Source: Marinifilum breve
Lineage (GTDB): Bacteria; Bacteroidota; Bacteroidia; Bacteroidales; Marinifilaceae
Direction: 5' to 3'
NCBI RefSeq assembly: GCF_003202155.1
Contig: NZ_QFLI01000001.1
Coordinates: forward strand, 124,001 to 188,000
DNA: 64,000 bases
Both the position numbers and the translations under genes were made by a program. The notes beneath the pieces are model-generated. The model made no database searches. It was not told where the DNA came from and saw only the letters and a list, made by a program, of their open reading frames with translations. How positions within the stretch are numbered: the first letter of the stretch is position 1; every line of letters begins with the position of its first letter. This document shows positions 15,740-24,250 of the stretch, one piece after another.

Positions 15740-15790
15740 CCACTAACAAAAATTAAAATTTAAGGGCGGTGATGCTCCCCGAAAGCTTTC
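15740..15790 (+). other. attC-like site 4, truncated
   Basis: Left core CCACTAAC (15740-15747), one mismatch from the reverse complement of the core that opens this cassette (GTTAGCGG at 14860). The sequence then matches the left arm of site 3 (AAAATTTAAGGGCGGTGA, CTCCCCGAAAGCTTTC) and stops abruptly at about 15790. No right arm follows, so this marks the decayed end of the array. Confidence 0.7.
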
Positions 15791-15824
15791 AAGTAGATCA
15801 ATTCAGAAAGTCAATTAATAATAG

Positions 15825-16343
15825 ATGACTAAATATATTACCATACTACTGACATTCTATGTGTTTTTTCAATCATGTAAGCCACGAGTCAACAATCCAA
15901 CCATATTGATGACAAGTTATAATTATCAGATTTGGCTTAGCAATATAGATAGTATTGATCAACGTGATTCATCAATACTGTTTCTAGATTCAACAATTCT
16001 AGAAAATGGCAAAAAAATATATCTCGAAAAATATTTGAAAGACTCAATTAGTATTAACAACTCCTATTCAATAAGTAAGACAGGAATTGAATACTATGGC
16101 CAAGCTTGCTTAACTCTTGACTCTATTTTTATAACAAAAGATTCTATACTTTTAATTCGAAGTTATTATGACCGTAAAAACAGTCAGGATGAAGAATCAG
16201 AAATATTCTGGAATACAAAACTTGGTATTGTTGGTGTGTATAATTCTGGAGGTTGGGGTTCTCTAAATTTAATTGAAAGACAAAATGATAGTTCGGGGAT
16301 TAAGGATTGTTTATATCATCATTTAATAAAAAGGCACAAATAA
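15825..16343 (+). CDS. Putative lipoprotein of unknown function
   Basis: 172 residues. The N-terminus is a lipoprotein signal with a lipobox-like FQSC (Cys18 or 19), so the product should be lipid-anchored. The rest is polar, rich in Ser, Asp and Ile, without recognised motifs. It begins 35 bp after the truncated attC-like site and ends 1 bp before the next gene, so it may be a stranded cassette gene or part of a small operon with the broken gene downstream. Confidence 0.6.
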   Translation: MTKYITILLTFYVFFQSCKPRVNNPTILMTSYNYQIWLSNIDSIDQRDSSILFLDSTILENGKKIYLEKYLKDSISINNSYSISKTGIEYYGQACLTLDSIFITKDSILLIRSYYDRKNSQDEESEIFWNTKLGIVGVYNSGGWGSLNLIERQNDSSGIKDCLYHHLIKRHK

Positions 16344-16344
16344 A

Positions 16345-16924
16345 ATGAGAATCATATTAAGGAATATTATCCTTATTATCTTATTGGTAATCTTTAAGGC
16401 AAGTACTGTTTTTAGTCAAACCAATGATAAAACATTTGATTTAGTTCGGGATATTGGAAATTTCTCTGAATTTATGACTGAATTAGATACAATAGTTGTT
16501 AATGCAGATTTCAGTATATGCAATGGAGAGCATTTTGAAAAAGACATAATAACTAAACAGAACGATAGTGTTTTCATAGAAGTGTTCATAGAAAATGACT
16601 TCAAGGGAAAATTACGAATTGAATTTTGAGACTATTTATTCAAAATTACAGAAACGTACTATCCCGAATAAAAGTGCATCATTAAGGTTTGAAATAGTTC
16701 ACAATAAAAGAGATACTTTGAAGCTCTACTCGTATGGACTAGTGGACATCTTAAGGATATCAAGCTATTTGACAAGAATTAAAGATCAAATATATTTTGA
16801 CAAGGATTATTATAAGCCAATACAAATTCCTCCGAAACCTAAAGGGCTATCCGAACTTGAAAAATTGGATTCTTTAACAAGAGTTGAACTTGAAAAGGAA
16901 TTACAACGAATGATAAATGAATAA
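16345..16924 (+). pseudogene. Secreted protein gene split by a frameshift
   Basis: The first frame (16345-16629, 94 residues) starts with a signal peptide (cleavage near VFSQ) and ends abruptly after KLRIEF. A second frame (16595-16924) overlaps it by 35 bp and continues as FETIYSKLQKRT through to MINE. Removing one T from the TTTT run at about 16623-16627 joins them into one protein of about 193 residues. The two halves look like one small periplasmic protein. Alternatives: a +1 programmed shift at TTT-TGA, a sequencing error, or two coupled genes. Confidence 0.55.
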
Positions 16925-16961
16925 AAAATAACAATTGGTAAAAGACCTGTAGCATAAACAA

Positions 16962-17849
16962 ATGGATTATCGAGATACCGTATTTATTTCCGTTGCTGAG
17001 AACCTGAGTTTCTCTAAAGCAGCTAATGATTTAAACATTAGTCAGCCAGCGGTAACCAAGCATATCAAGGAATTAGAGATCAAATTCAACACGAATTTAT
17101 TTGAGCGAAAGGGGAATAAAATTTTCCTTACCCGAAAGGGAAAGATTGTATACAATTCGTACAAACAGATTGAACAGCAATATCGAGAGCTTGAATTTGA
17201 AATCAGTCAGTTGAATCATGATATCTCGGGTGATTTTATCATTGGAGCCAGTTCAACCATATCGCAATATCTCATTCCCAAAACCATTGCCTCTTTTCAC
17301 AAGCGCTACCCTAAGGTGAATATCCACCTTATTAATGGCAATTCTTTCGACATGGAGCAGCTTTTACTAAACAATAAGGTTGATATTGCCTTGGTAGAAA
17401 ACCATTCCTCACAGTCGGGCATACGATACAAAAGTTTTCTTGATGATGAATTGATTTTGGTGACTGGTGGAAATAGCATCTATTCAAAACGCAAAACCAT
17501 AAGCAAGAATGATTTGCTTCAGTTTCCTGTGGTACTTAGAGAAAAAGGTTCGGGTACACTTGAAGTGATAAAAGAAGCTTTGTTGAAACAAAATCTGGAT
17601 TTCGAAGATCTTAATGTACCCATCCATTTGGGAAGTACCGAATCGATTAAAAACTTCTTACTTGATTTTGATGGTCTGGCGATTGTTTCAGAGCAAGCAG
17701 TTAAAACCGAATTGTACCTAAAAACACTTGTAGAAATAAAGGTTACCGGTGTACATATTCCACGTCAATTTCGAATTGCGTACAAAATGGGTCACAAAAG
17801 CAGACAGGTTGAATTGTTTGAAAACTTCCTATTAGGATATAACTTGTAG
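16962..17849 (+). CDS. LysR-family regulator of the adjacent exporters
   Basis: 295 residues. N-terminal winged helix-turn-helix (about 1-62; LSFSKAANDLNISQPAVTKHIKELE region) and a periplasmic-binding-like effector domain (about 90-290). Gene order LysR, YeiH, TauE on one strand is widely seen with sulfur-compound metabolism; CysB-like regulators often sense reduced sulfur compounds. The effector here is inferred only. It is 74 bp from yeiH with a promoter in the gap, so it probably controls that promoter. Confidence 0.9.
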   Translation: MDYRDTVFISVAENLSFSKAANDLNISQPAVTKHIKELEIKFNTNLFERKGNKIFLTRKGKIVYNSYKQIEQQYRELEFEISQLNHDISGDFIIGASSTISQYLIPKTIASFHKRYPKVNIHLINGNSFDMEQLLLNNKVDIALVENHSSQSGIRYKSFLDDELILVTGGNSIYSKRKTISKNDLLQFPVVLREKGSGTLEVIKEALLKQNLDFEDLNVPIHLGSTESIKNFLLDFDGLAIVSEQAVKTELYLKTLVEIKVTGVHIPRQFRIAYKMGHKSRQVELFENFLLGYNL

Positions 17850-17872
17850 TTATACTCCATGACTATTCAGTA

Positions 17873-17904
17873 TTTGCTTTGATTATACTGTGATGATACT
17901 TTTG
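17873..17904 (+). promoter_or_regulatory. Bacteroidota-type promoter of the YeiH/TauE operon
   Basis: -33 box TTTG (17873-17876), 20-bp spacer, -7 box TACTTTTG (17897-17904), matching TTTG-N19/20-TAnnTTTG. The start codon at 17924 follows 19 bp later. Best plus-strand promoter of this type in the window. Confidence 0.65.
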
Positions 17905-17923
17905 TAAACAAAAAAGTAATCGT

Positions 17924-18877
17924 ATGATCGCATTGAAAGCTGTAAAGAGTGGCATTGGAAATCAAACAAAGAATTTCAATTGGCCTTATTTAACCATTGT
18001 TTGTTTGTGTTTTATGCCGTTTGTATCTCCGGCTGTAGCACTTTGTATTGGCTTGGTGTTTTCATTTCTGGGAATAAAGCATAAAAGCATACACCATTAC
18101 ACATCAAAAATATTACAAGCATCTATTGTTTTAATGGGTTTTGGAATGAGTTTAACTGCTGTCATCTCATCATCGAAGGATGGTTTTCTTGAAACGGCAA
18201 TTTCGGTAAGTGTTGTAATGTTACTAGGCATATTGCTGGGTAAACTGTTTAAAGTGGAGAAAAACATTAGTCTGCTTATTGCCAGCGGAACAGCCATATG
18301 CGGAGGAAGTGCCATTGCGGCCGTTGCGCCCATTCTGAATAGTAAAAACTACGAAAATTCCTTTGCTCTTATTGTGGTTTTTGTGTTGAATGCCTTAGCC
18401 TTGCTTTTGTTTCCTTTTATTGGACACCAGTTGGGTCTTAGCCAGAAAACATTTGGCAATTGGGCTGCCATAGCCATTCACGATACCAGCTCGGTTGTTG
18501 GCGCTGGAGCTATTTATGGCGAAAAGGCCTTGCAAGTTGCCACCACTGTTAAACTTATTCGTGCCTTGTGGATAATCCCATTATCCTTGATTGTTGCATT
18601 TGTGAATCGAAATGGAGAAAAGAAATCCATCCATTTTCCATGGTTCATTTTGTTATTCGTTATTGCCATTGTTTTTGCCAATACTTTCCCAGTATACCAT
18701 GCAAGTTACGAACACTTTAGCTGGCTGGGAAAACGCGGAATGCTGATTGCTTTGTTCCTAATCGGTTCGAATATCAGTGTTGGTGAAATTAGAAAATCGG
18801 GTGTCAAAAGTTTTGCTCTTGGCATTATTCTTTGGGTAGTGATAGCAGTAGGTTCATTGTTCCTGTTAATTTATTAA
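17924..18877 (+). CDS. YeiH-family putative sulfate/sulfite exporter
   Basis: 317 residues with about nine to ten membrane helices. Conserved family features: GxAICGGSAIAAVAP (about residues 123-137) and HDTSSVVGAGAIYG (about 187-200). UPF0324/YeiH proteins are annotated as sulfate exporters, and some are linked to taurine or sulfonate degradation. Followed after 3 bp by a TauE-family gene, so the two are co-transcribed and probably remove sulfite or related anions. Substrate not proven. Confidence 0.88.
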   Translation: MIALKAVKSGIGNQTKNFNWPYLTIVCLCFMPFVSPAVALCIGLVFSFLGIKHKSIHHYTSKILQASIVLMGFGMSLTAVISSSKDGFLETAISVSVVMLLGILLGKLFKVEKNISLLIASGTAICGGSAIAAVAPILNSKNYENSFALIVVFVLNALALLLFPFIGHQLGLSQKTFGNWAAIAIHDTSSVVGAGAIYGEKALQVATTVKLIRALWIIPLSLIVAFVNRNGEKKSIHFPWFILLFVIAIVFANTFPVYHASYEHFSWLGKRGMLIALFLIGSNISVGEIRKSGVKSFALGIILWVVIAVGSLFLLIY

Positions 18878-18880
18878 GTC

Positions 18881-19600
18881 ATGCCAAATATTTATATCTT
18901 TCTTACCGTGATAATTTCGAGTTTAATTAAAGGTGTAAGCGGCTTTGGTTTTGCTCTAATTTCTTTACCGATTCTATTGACATGGTACGAACCCAAGGAG
19001 ATTATCCCAGTTCTCATGATTTGCAATCTTGTTGCCTCGGTATTTATCATCTTACAAAAGAAAAACCAAGCATTAATTGACAAAGCATCCATGTCCTTAA
19101 TCGTATCAGGTGGGATTTTTACACTTATAGGGGTATTGATTTTAAAGTATGTTGATGCCAATCGTTTGGTTCATTTTTCGGGCGTTGTATTTCTGGTGAT
19201 CACCTTCTTGTCTTTCATCAAAAGCAGTAAAAGACATGCCATTTTGCCTGTTTATGTGTATCCTATTGTTGGTGCTATTATTGGAGCAATAACTGGTATT
19301 ATATCCATTAGTGGCCCACCATTAGCCCTTTTTCTAAACAGGGCAAATGTAGACAACAAACAGTTTAGGGAGATCTTTGCATGGTTTAGCATTGTGACAG
19401 CAGCAATTGCCATTGCAGGCTACTACCAGGTTGGCTGGCTTACTCCACAGGCCTTAAAATTATCCTTGCTCTTCTCTCCCATCCTGTTAGCAGGAACCGT
19501 GATTGGCAAGTATTTTAATGGCATCATTCCAATCAAGAGTTTTCGTACCATCAATATTCTACTTACTTTTATTTCTTGCCTGCTCTTGTTAATACGCTAA
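18881..19600 (+). CDS. TauE/SafE (TSUP) family sulfite exporter-like permease
   Basis: 239 residues, about seven to eight membrane helices. The N-terminal KGVSGFGFALISLP (about residues 17-30) is the TSUP hallmark, and the second half repeats it as GAITGIISISGPPLALFL (about 130-147). The family exports sulfoacetate, sulfite or related anions across the cytoplasmic membrane. Three bp downstream of yeiH under the same LysR gene. Confidence 0.88.
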   Translation: MPNIYIFLTVIISSLIKGVSGFGFALISLPILLTWYEPKEIIPVLMICNLVASVFIILQKKNQALIDKASMSLIVSGGIFTLIGVLILKYVDANRLVHFSGVVFLVITFLSFIKSSKRHAILPVYVYPIVGAIIGAITGIISISGPPLALFLNRANVDNKQFREIFAWFSIVTAAIAIAGYYQVGWLTPQALKLSLLFSPILLAGTVIGKYFNGIIPIKSFRTINILLTFISCLLLLIR

Positions 19601-19834
19601 CCCTCTTCAGGCAGAGAGAATCAATTCAAAGAGAATGAAGCAAATGATAATAGTACAGATTAAAAGATAATGGATATGATATTTAAGATCTTTAGGTGAA
19701 AGTATACCAATCTATGTGTGATAATATTCAGGAAATAATCAAATAAACATACTTCTATTAGGAAAGATTATGTTTACTTTGTTCTTTCTAAGTGCAGGAA
19801 ATCTGTACGAAAATTAAAAAATGTATTGATTATT

Positions 19835-20536
19835 ATGGATAAGAATATAAAGAAAAGGTTTTTAATGCTCGGTATAATGGTTGGATTGGTAGTTATTGGC
19901 GGATTATACAACTGGCAGATCAATCCTAAAACTGATTCTTCCATTCAGACCTCTTTTACGAAGAATGAAATTTTATTTGCACTGATCCTGATGGGAACAG
20001 TTTATGCATTCTACTTCATAAAAAAAGTACGCAAGCTTAAAATTCATCAGAATACATTTGAACAAGAAGCTGAGGCTTATGGTGAAATGAGAGCTCCATT
20101 CAGATCCGCACAAGATTACAGGAATGAAACTCAAAATACAATGAATTCATTCAGTACCCAAAAAGAATCTAAAGCTGAAAGGGAAAATGGTAAAGCTGTA
20201 ATATCTGCCTTTGCACAAGGCCCTCAATACATATGGGATGGTATGTATTTATCAAAGTTTGCAGAAAGTAAGATTCTCAAATTCGATGGAAAATACATTA
20301 GTGATTTCTCAGGTAATAAAAGATTTACCTGGGAATCCAATCATTTGTCGGAGTTTGCAGGAAAAAAGATTTATTCTGCATCGAAAGGAAGAATTTCAGA
20401 GTTTTCAGGTCCAGAAACTTATTCATACGACAATAGAAGCATTTCGAAGTTTGCAGGACCTAAACTATATACAATTAAAGGTGAATTGAGGGTTCCTGAA
20501 GCAATAATGATTGTAATTGCTGCAGACTTAATTTAG
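19835..20536 (+). CDS. Two-helix membrane protein with five 16-residue repeats
   Basis: 233 residues from the ATG at 19835 (an upstream TTG is less likely). Two membrane helices (about 9-28 and 45-63), then a polar linker, then from about residue 145 five tandem 16-residue repeats of the form xISxFxGxKxYxxxxx (YLSKFAESKILKFDGK, YISDFSGNKRFTWESN, HLSEFAGKKIYSASKG, and two more). The short period suggests a beta-solenoid or stacked beta arcs. Function unknown; single gene. Confidence 0.7.
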   Translation: MDKNIKKRFLMLGIMVGLVVIGGLYNWQINPKTDSSIQTSFTKNEILFALILMGTVYAFYFIKKVRKLKIHQNTFEQEAEAYGEMRAPFRSAQDYRNETQNTMNSFSTQKESKAERENGKAVISAFAQGPQYIWDGMYLSKFAESKILKFDGKYISDFSGNKRFTWESNHLSEFAGKKIYSASKGRISEFSGPETYSYDNRSISKFAGPKLYTIKGELRVPEAIMIVIAADLI

Positions 20537-20547
20537 GCATTTACCCT

Positions 20548-21204
20548 TTAGTGTTCTATAAAGTTTAAAATATCTCTATTTTCCAATATGTTCTTTGGAG
20601 CACCACGCAGTCCTGCCTTAAACATTCCGTAAGCCAATTCGGTTGACTTTATGCTGGCATTTCTACCCAAAAGTTTAATTAGGGGATATAAAAATCGGGA
20701 TACCTTATAGCTGAAATTTGGTTCCTGCCTTTTCTCAACGGGATAAATATATCCAGGTCGGAAAGTAATGGCATTTACCAGGTTGGCAAACATGTAATTC
20801 TCTGCCATTCCTTTGTATTTGGCAAAGGACATACGACTCTTTTCGGTGTTATCTGCTCCTCCTCCACTTAAAAAACAGAATTTGGCATTGGGACTGTGTT
20901 CTTTTAAGGCATCCACAAAACGATTGGTATAATCAACCGTAATTTCTTTGAATTTTTCATCTGAAACAGCTCCTGTATAAACTCCAATACAGAAATAGAC
21001 AGCATCAATATCTTTAAATTCATCCTGATGCTTTGAATAATCCATGAAATCACTGATTACCACTTCATTTAATTTGGAATGTTCTACACCTGACGGTTTG
21101 CGAACAAAGCTCGTAATTTTACCTATTTCCTTTGATTCCAGGCATTGTTTTAGAATAATACCACCTGTCATTCCTGTGGCTCCTGTAATAATAATATTTT
21201 TCAT
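20548..21204 (-). CDS. NAD(P)-binding SDR-like protein (YbjT/HTATIP2 type)
   Basis: 218 residues. N-terminal Rossmann motif GATGMTGG (about residues 7-14) and a YxxxK-like AKYKGMAE segment (about 127-134). Related proteins act as atypical short-chain dehydrogenases or NADP(H) sensors. Its ATG overlaps the stop of the upstream phosphoesterase gene (4 bp), the third gene of an operon with the SDR at 22321 and the phosphoesterase. Confidence 0.82.
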   Translation of the reverse strand: MKNIIITGATGMTGGIILKQCLESKEIGKITSFVRKPSGVEHSKLNEVVISDFMDYSKHQDEFKDIDAVYFCIGVYTGAVSDEKFKEITVDYTNRFVDALKEHSPNAKFCFLSGGGADNTEKSRMSFAKYKGMAENYMFANLVNAITFRPGYIYPVEKRQEPNFSYKVSRFLYPLIKLLGRNASIKSTELAYGMFKAGLRGAPKNILENRDILNFIEH

Positions 21205-22313
21205 GATTGATTGGCAATTAAATTAATCACAACGATTTCACTTTGTGTTCCCAAACGCATTGGCGGCCCGGCTGTTCCAACACCTTCAGAAACAAAAACC
21301 TTGGTACCTTGATATTCATGCAACCCTCTGTTGTATTCAAATAAAAATTCGGACAATAGATTAAATGGGAATATTTGTCCGGCATGAGTATGCCCTGCCA
21401 AATACAAATCTATTCCATATTGACTTGCATATTTAATTCCATTTGGTGCATGATGAAGTAATACGGCAGGTTGATTTGCTTGCACCTGCAATTCGGCCAA
21501 TGTAGTTTTTACGGTTGGTTTAAAAGGAGATGCATGCATATCGAAAGTTTCTTTATCGGCCAACATGTGGTTTAAACCAACAATTTGAATTCCATTAAAC
21601 TTAACAATTTCATTCTCGAGAACTCTTACTCCAACCTCTCTCATTTTTGAATTGATAGCTTCAATATCTGTATGCTCATCATGATTCCCTTCTACAAAAT
21701 ATATTGGTGCATTCAGTTTTTTTAATGGTTCAAAATGTTCATTCTTCAATGCAATTTTTGCATCCAAATAGTCACCTGTTATAAAAATGGCATCTGCATG
21801 TTGAGCATTAGTTTTCTTCACCATTTTTTCAAGAAATTCTGCTCCTCTAAAATGTCCAAGGTGAATATCAGACAAATGCACCAATTTAAGGTTCTTTTCC
21901 AAACCATCAATCCGAACATCTACGTACTTTACTCTTTGGTGAGAAGCATTCCATACGCCATAAATAGTTAATAAAGTAGTTACACCCAATGCTACTAGTC
22001 CAAATCTAAAAGGTGAAAACCTAAAGTAGATGTTTATGATATCTGTAAAAAGAAATGAAAGCAGCACAAAAAGGAATACTCCCATGGTAATTGCACCAAC
22101 AACAAAAATGATGTGTCCATTACTGTCAACCGACTGAATATTAGACATTACACCACCAAGCATAAAGATGCTGATTGCAGAAAAGAACAGGTAAAAAGGC
22201 CATTGATAAGATGTATCAAAGCTCCAGGCAGTTCTCTTTGAAAGATAGACAACCGAGAGAATTAACAATGTAAAAAACGTGAATAATATTACATATGGAA
22301 TGTACTTGCTCAT
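21201..22313 (-). CDS. Membrane-anchored metallophosphoesterase (YkuE-like)
   Basis: 370 residues. About four N-terminal membrane helices (1-130), then a calcineurin-like phosphoesterase domain with all metal motifs: DIHLGH (about 148), GDYLD (about 180), GNHDEH (about 210), and HTHAGQ (about 308). The YkuE-type family includes UDP-sugar and lipid phosphoesterases; substrate not predictable. It overlaps the downstream gene by 4 bp and follows the SDR gene by 7 bp. Confidence 0.9.
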   Translation of the reverse strand: MSKYIPYVILFTFFTLLILSVVYLSKRTAWSFDTSYQWPFYLFFSAISIFMLGGVMSNIQSVDSNGHIIFVVGAITMGVFLFVLLSFLFTDIINIYFRFSPFRFGLVALGVTTLLTIYGVWNASHQRVKYVDVRIDGLEKNLKLVHLSDIHLGHFRGAEFLEKMVKKTNAQHADAIFITGDYLDAKIALKNEHFEPLKKLNAPIYFVEGNHDEHTDIEAINSKMREVGVRVLENEIVKFNGIQIVGLNHMLADKETFDMHASPFKPTVKTTLAELQVQANQPAVLLHHAPNGIKYASQYGIDLYLAGHTHAGQIFPFNLLSEFLFEYNRGLHEYQGTKVFVSEGVGTAGPPMRLGTQSEIVVINLIANQS

Positions 22314-22320
22314 TTCCTAA

Positions 22321-23100
22321 TTAATTTACTTCATTAAAATTACGCATTTGCTGAATGATGACTTTTTTAGGTGTCAGAGGAATAAATGAAAGCATTAATT
22401 TCTGCATGAATGTCAAACCTGATATTACATCCATTTTACCTTTTAGCATTCCTTTATAGCCATCCATCGCAACACTTCTAGCACTCACTGTCTTCTTAAA
22501 ACCTGCAGTTTTATCCATTCCTGATACTTTGGCAAACTCTGTTTCGGTTGCTCCAGGCATTAATGCTGTTACAGTAACATTGGTATCGTTTAGCTCATTA
22601 CTAATGGCATTGCTAAAGAAAGTAACGAAGGATTTGCTGGCAAAATAAACAGCCTGCAATGGACCAGGAGCAAAACTTGCCGTTGATGAAACATTCAGAA
22701 TTTTCCCATGATTTCTTTTCACCATATCATCCAAAAAGAACCTTGTTAGAGCAGTAAGAGCAACAATATTTAACTGAATCATAGCCAAATCATCTTCCCA
22801 TTTTCTCTCTTGGAACTTTCCCCGTCCACCGAAACCAGCGTTGTTGATTAAGTACTCAACTTCAATTCCTTTACTGTTTACTTCCTCATACACTTCTGAT
22901 GCTGCATTGGGCTTGGTAAGATCTTTAGCAATGGTGTATACCTCTACTCCATTTTTACTTTCCAACTCGTTCTTCAGTTCTTTTAGCTTGTCTTCTCGTC
23001 TAGCAACAATTACCAAATCGCCACCATTTTCTGCATGTATTCTTGCCAATTCTGCACCTATACCTACCGATGCACCAGTTATTAATGCTACCTTTTTCAT
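22321..23100 (-). CDS. Short-chain dehydrogenase/reductase
   Basis: 259 residues. Cofactor motif TGASVGIG (about residues 8-15), NNAG (about 88-91), and the catalytic YxxxK (YFASK, about 155-159) with the upstream Ser in NVSSTAS. Members with this layout reduce ketones or fatty-acyl intermediates; substrate unknown. First gene of a three-gene operon (22321-23100, 21201-22313, 20548-21204). Confidence 0.88.
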   Translation of the reverse strand: MKKVALITGASVGIGAELARIHAENGGDLVIVARREDKLKELKNELESKNGVEVYTIAKDLTKPNAASEVYEEVNSKGIEVEYLINNAGFGGRGKFQERKWEDDLAMIQLNIVALTALTRFFLDDMVKRNHGKILNVSSTASFAPGPLQAVYFASKSFVTFFSNAISNELNDTNVTVTALMPGATETEFAKVSGMDKTAGFKKTVSARSVAMDGYKGMLKGKMDVISGLTFMQKLMLSFIPLTPKKVIIQQMRNFNEVN

Positions 23101-23300
23101 TTCTATGTAATTTTACTGTTTGAATGAAAGTCGCATGATAAATTTAATCACTTCACTTTATGAAAATTTAGCAATTAAATTTACATGCTCGTTTCATTAG
23201 TCTAACCATTATGCACTTCTTTTCTATACATTTACAAATTTATAGCAGCCTAAAAAAATTTAATTAACCCTTTTACTGATTCTTGTATACTTATTACAGA

Positions 23301-23336
23301 AAAAGCCTGTTTGCTTAAAACAAACAGGCTTTTCCA
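23301..23336 (-). terminator. Intrinsic terminator downstream of the MBL gene
   Basis: Perfect 13-bp stem AAAAGCCTGTTTG / CAAACAGGCTTTT (23301-23313 and 23321-23333) with a 7-nt loop; the minus-strand 3' side is T-rich. Lies 23 bp beyond the stop at 23359. Confidence 0.88.
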
Positions 23337-23358
23337 ATTAAAATAATATCCTTTCGAA

Positions 23359-24123
23359 TTATACCTCGAAACTTTCTCCATCCTGAGGTACAAATACCTT
23401 TTCAGCTAGCTTATTCTTTACCAAATCTGCATGTAGTTTTTCTCGGTTATATGAGCAATGATTTACAGCTTCCATGTGATTGGCATATACTTTGCCAGGA
23501 GCATTTTTAATGAATTTTATTACATCACTTGGATCCATAATCAGAGGTTTTCCAATATCAAATTGAGCAGCACCACTAGCCACAACTGAAATTTCCGGTT
23601 TCATCTCTGTTAAAACTTTTTCTACTTCTGGTGTATAAATGGTATCTGCACTTATATATAAACTAGGCTGATTGCTTAATTCTAGAACAAATCCCATTAC
23701 ATCACCTGCAGGTTTGGCTACCCATCCATATCCATGTCGAGCAGGTATACCACAAATCGTACCTTCCAATAAATTTTTCTTTTCCCAATATTTCACTGTT
23801 TCAGTTACTGTAATACCCTGCTTTTTTAGTTTCTTTTCATCTATATAAGAGCAAACAACAGGAATATTCTTTTCCTTAAGGAATTTAATTCCAGCTTTAT
23901 CGATATGATCAGGATGATAATGCGTTACAATACAATGGGTAACCTTATTCAAGATTTCTTGGCTATTGGTAGGCATTTCAATGATAGGATTCTTAATGGC
24001 TTTGTGTCGAAAAAATGCAAAAGGTGGCATTGAAGCCTTTTCTCCCAACATGGGATCGATTAAGATATAATGACCATTTGCCTCTATTACAAAAGTTGCG
24101 TGACGTAAATGATGAATTTTCAT
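23359..24123 (-). CDS. UlaG-like metallo-beta-lactamase fold hydrolase
   Basis: 254 residues. Starts MKIHHLRHATFVIEANG, typical of UlaG/RNase Z-like MBL proteins, with the metal motif HYHPDH (about residues 73-78) and later metal ligands Asp (ISADT region, near 162) and His near residue 220 (YANHMEAVNH). Probably a phosphodiesterase or lactonase; substrate unknown. Divergence from the Crp gene is not the case: both are on the minus strand, 127 bp apart. Confidence 0.85.
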   Translation of the reverse strand: MKIHHLRHATFVIEANGHYILIDPMLGEKASMPPFAFFRHKAIKNPIIEMPTNSQEILNKVTHCIVTHYHPDHIDKAGIKFLKEKNIPVVCSYIDEKKLKKQGITVTETVKYWEKKNLLEGTICGIPARHGYGWVAKPAGDVMGFVLELSNQPSLYISADTIYTPEVEKVLTEMKPEISVVASGAAQFDIGKPLIMDPSDVIKFIKNAPGKVYANHMEAVNHCSYNREKLHADLVKNKLAEKVFVPQDGESFEV

Positions 24124-24250
24124 GATATTGACTTTTATATTATTTAAACCGATTGTACAAACATTTAATTCAGTATATAAAATCGTAAAACAAAATTAAA
24201 AAGTCAAAAACCAGTTTTCATTGATTCAAATCAAGAAATGCTTAAGCAGA

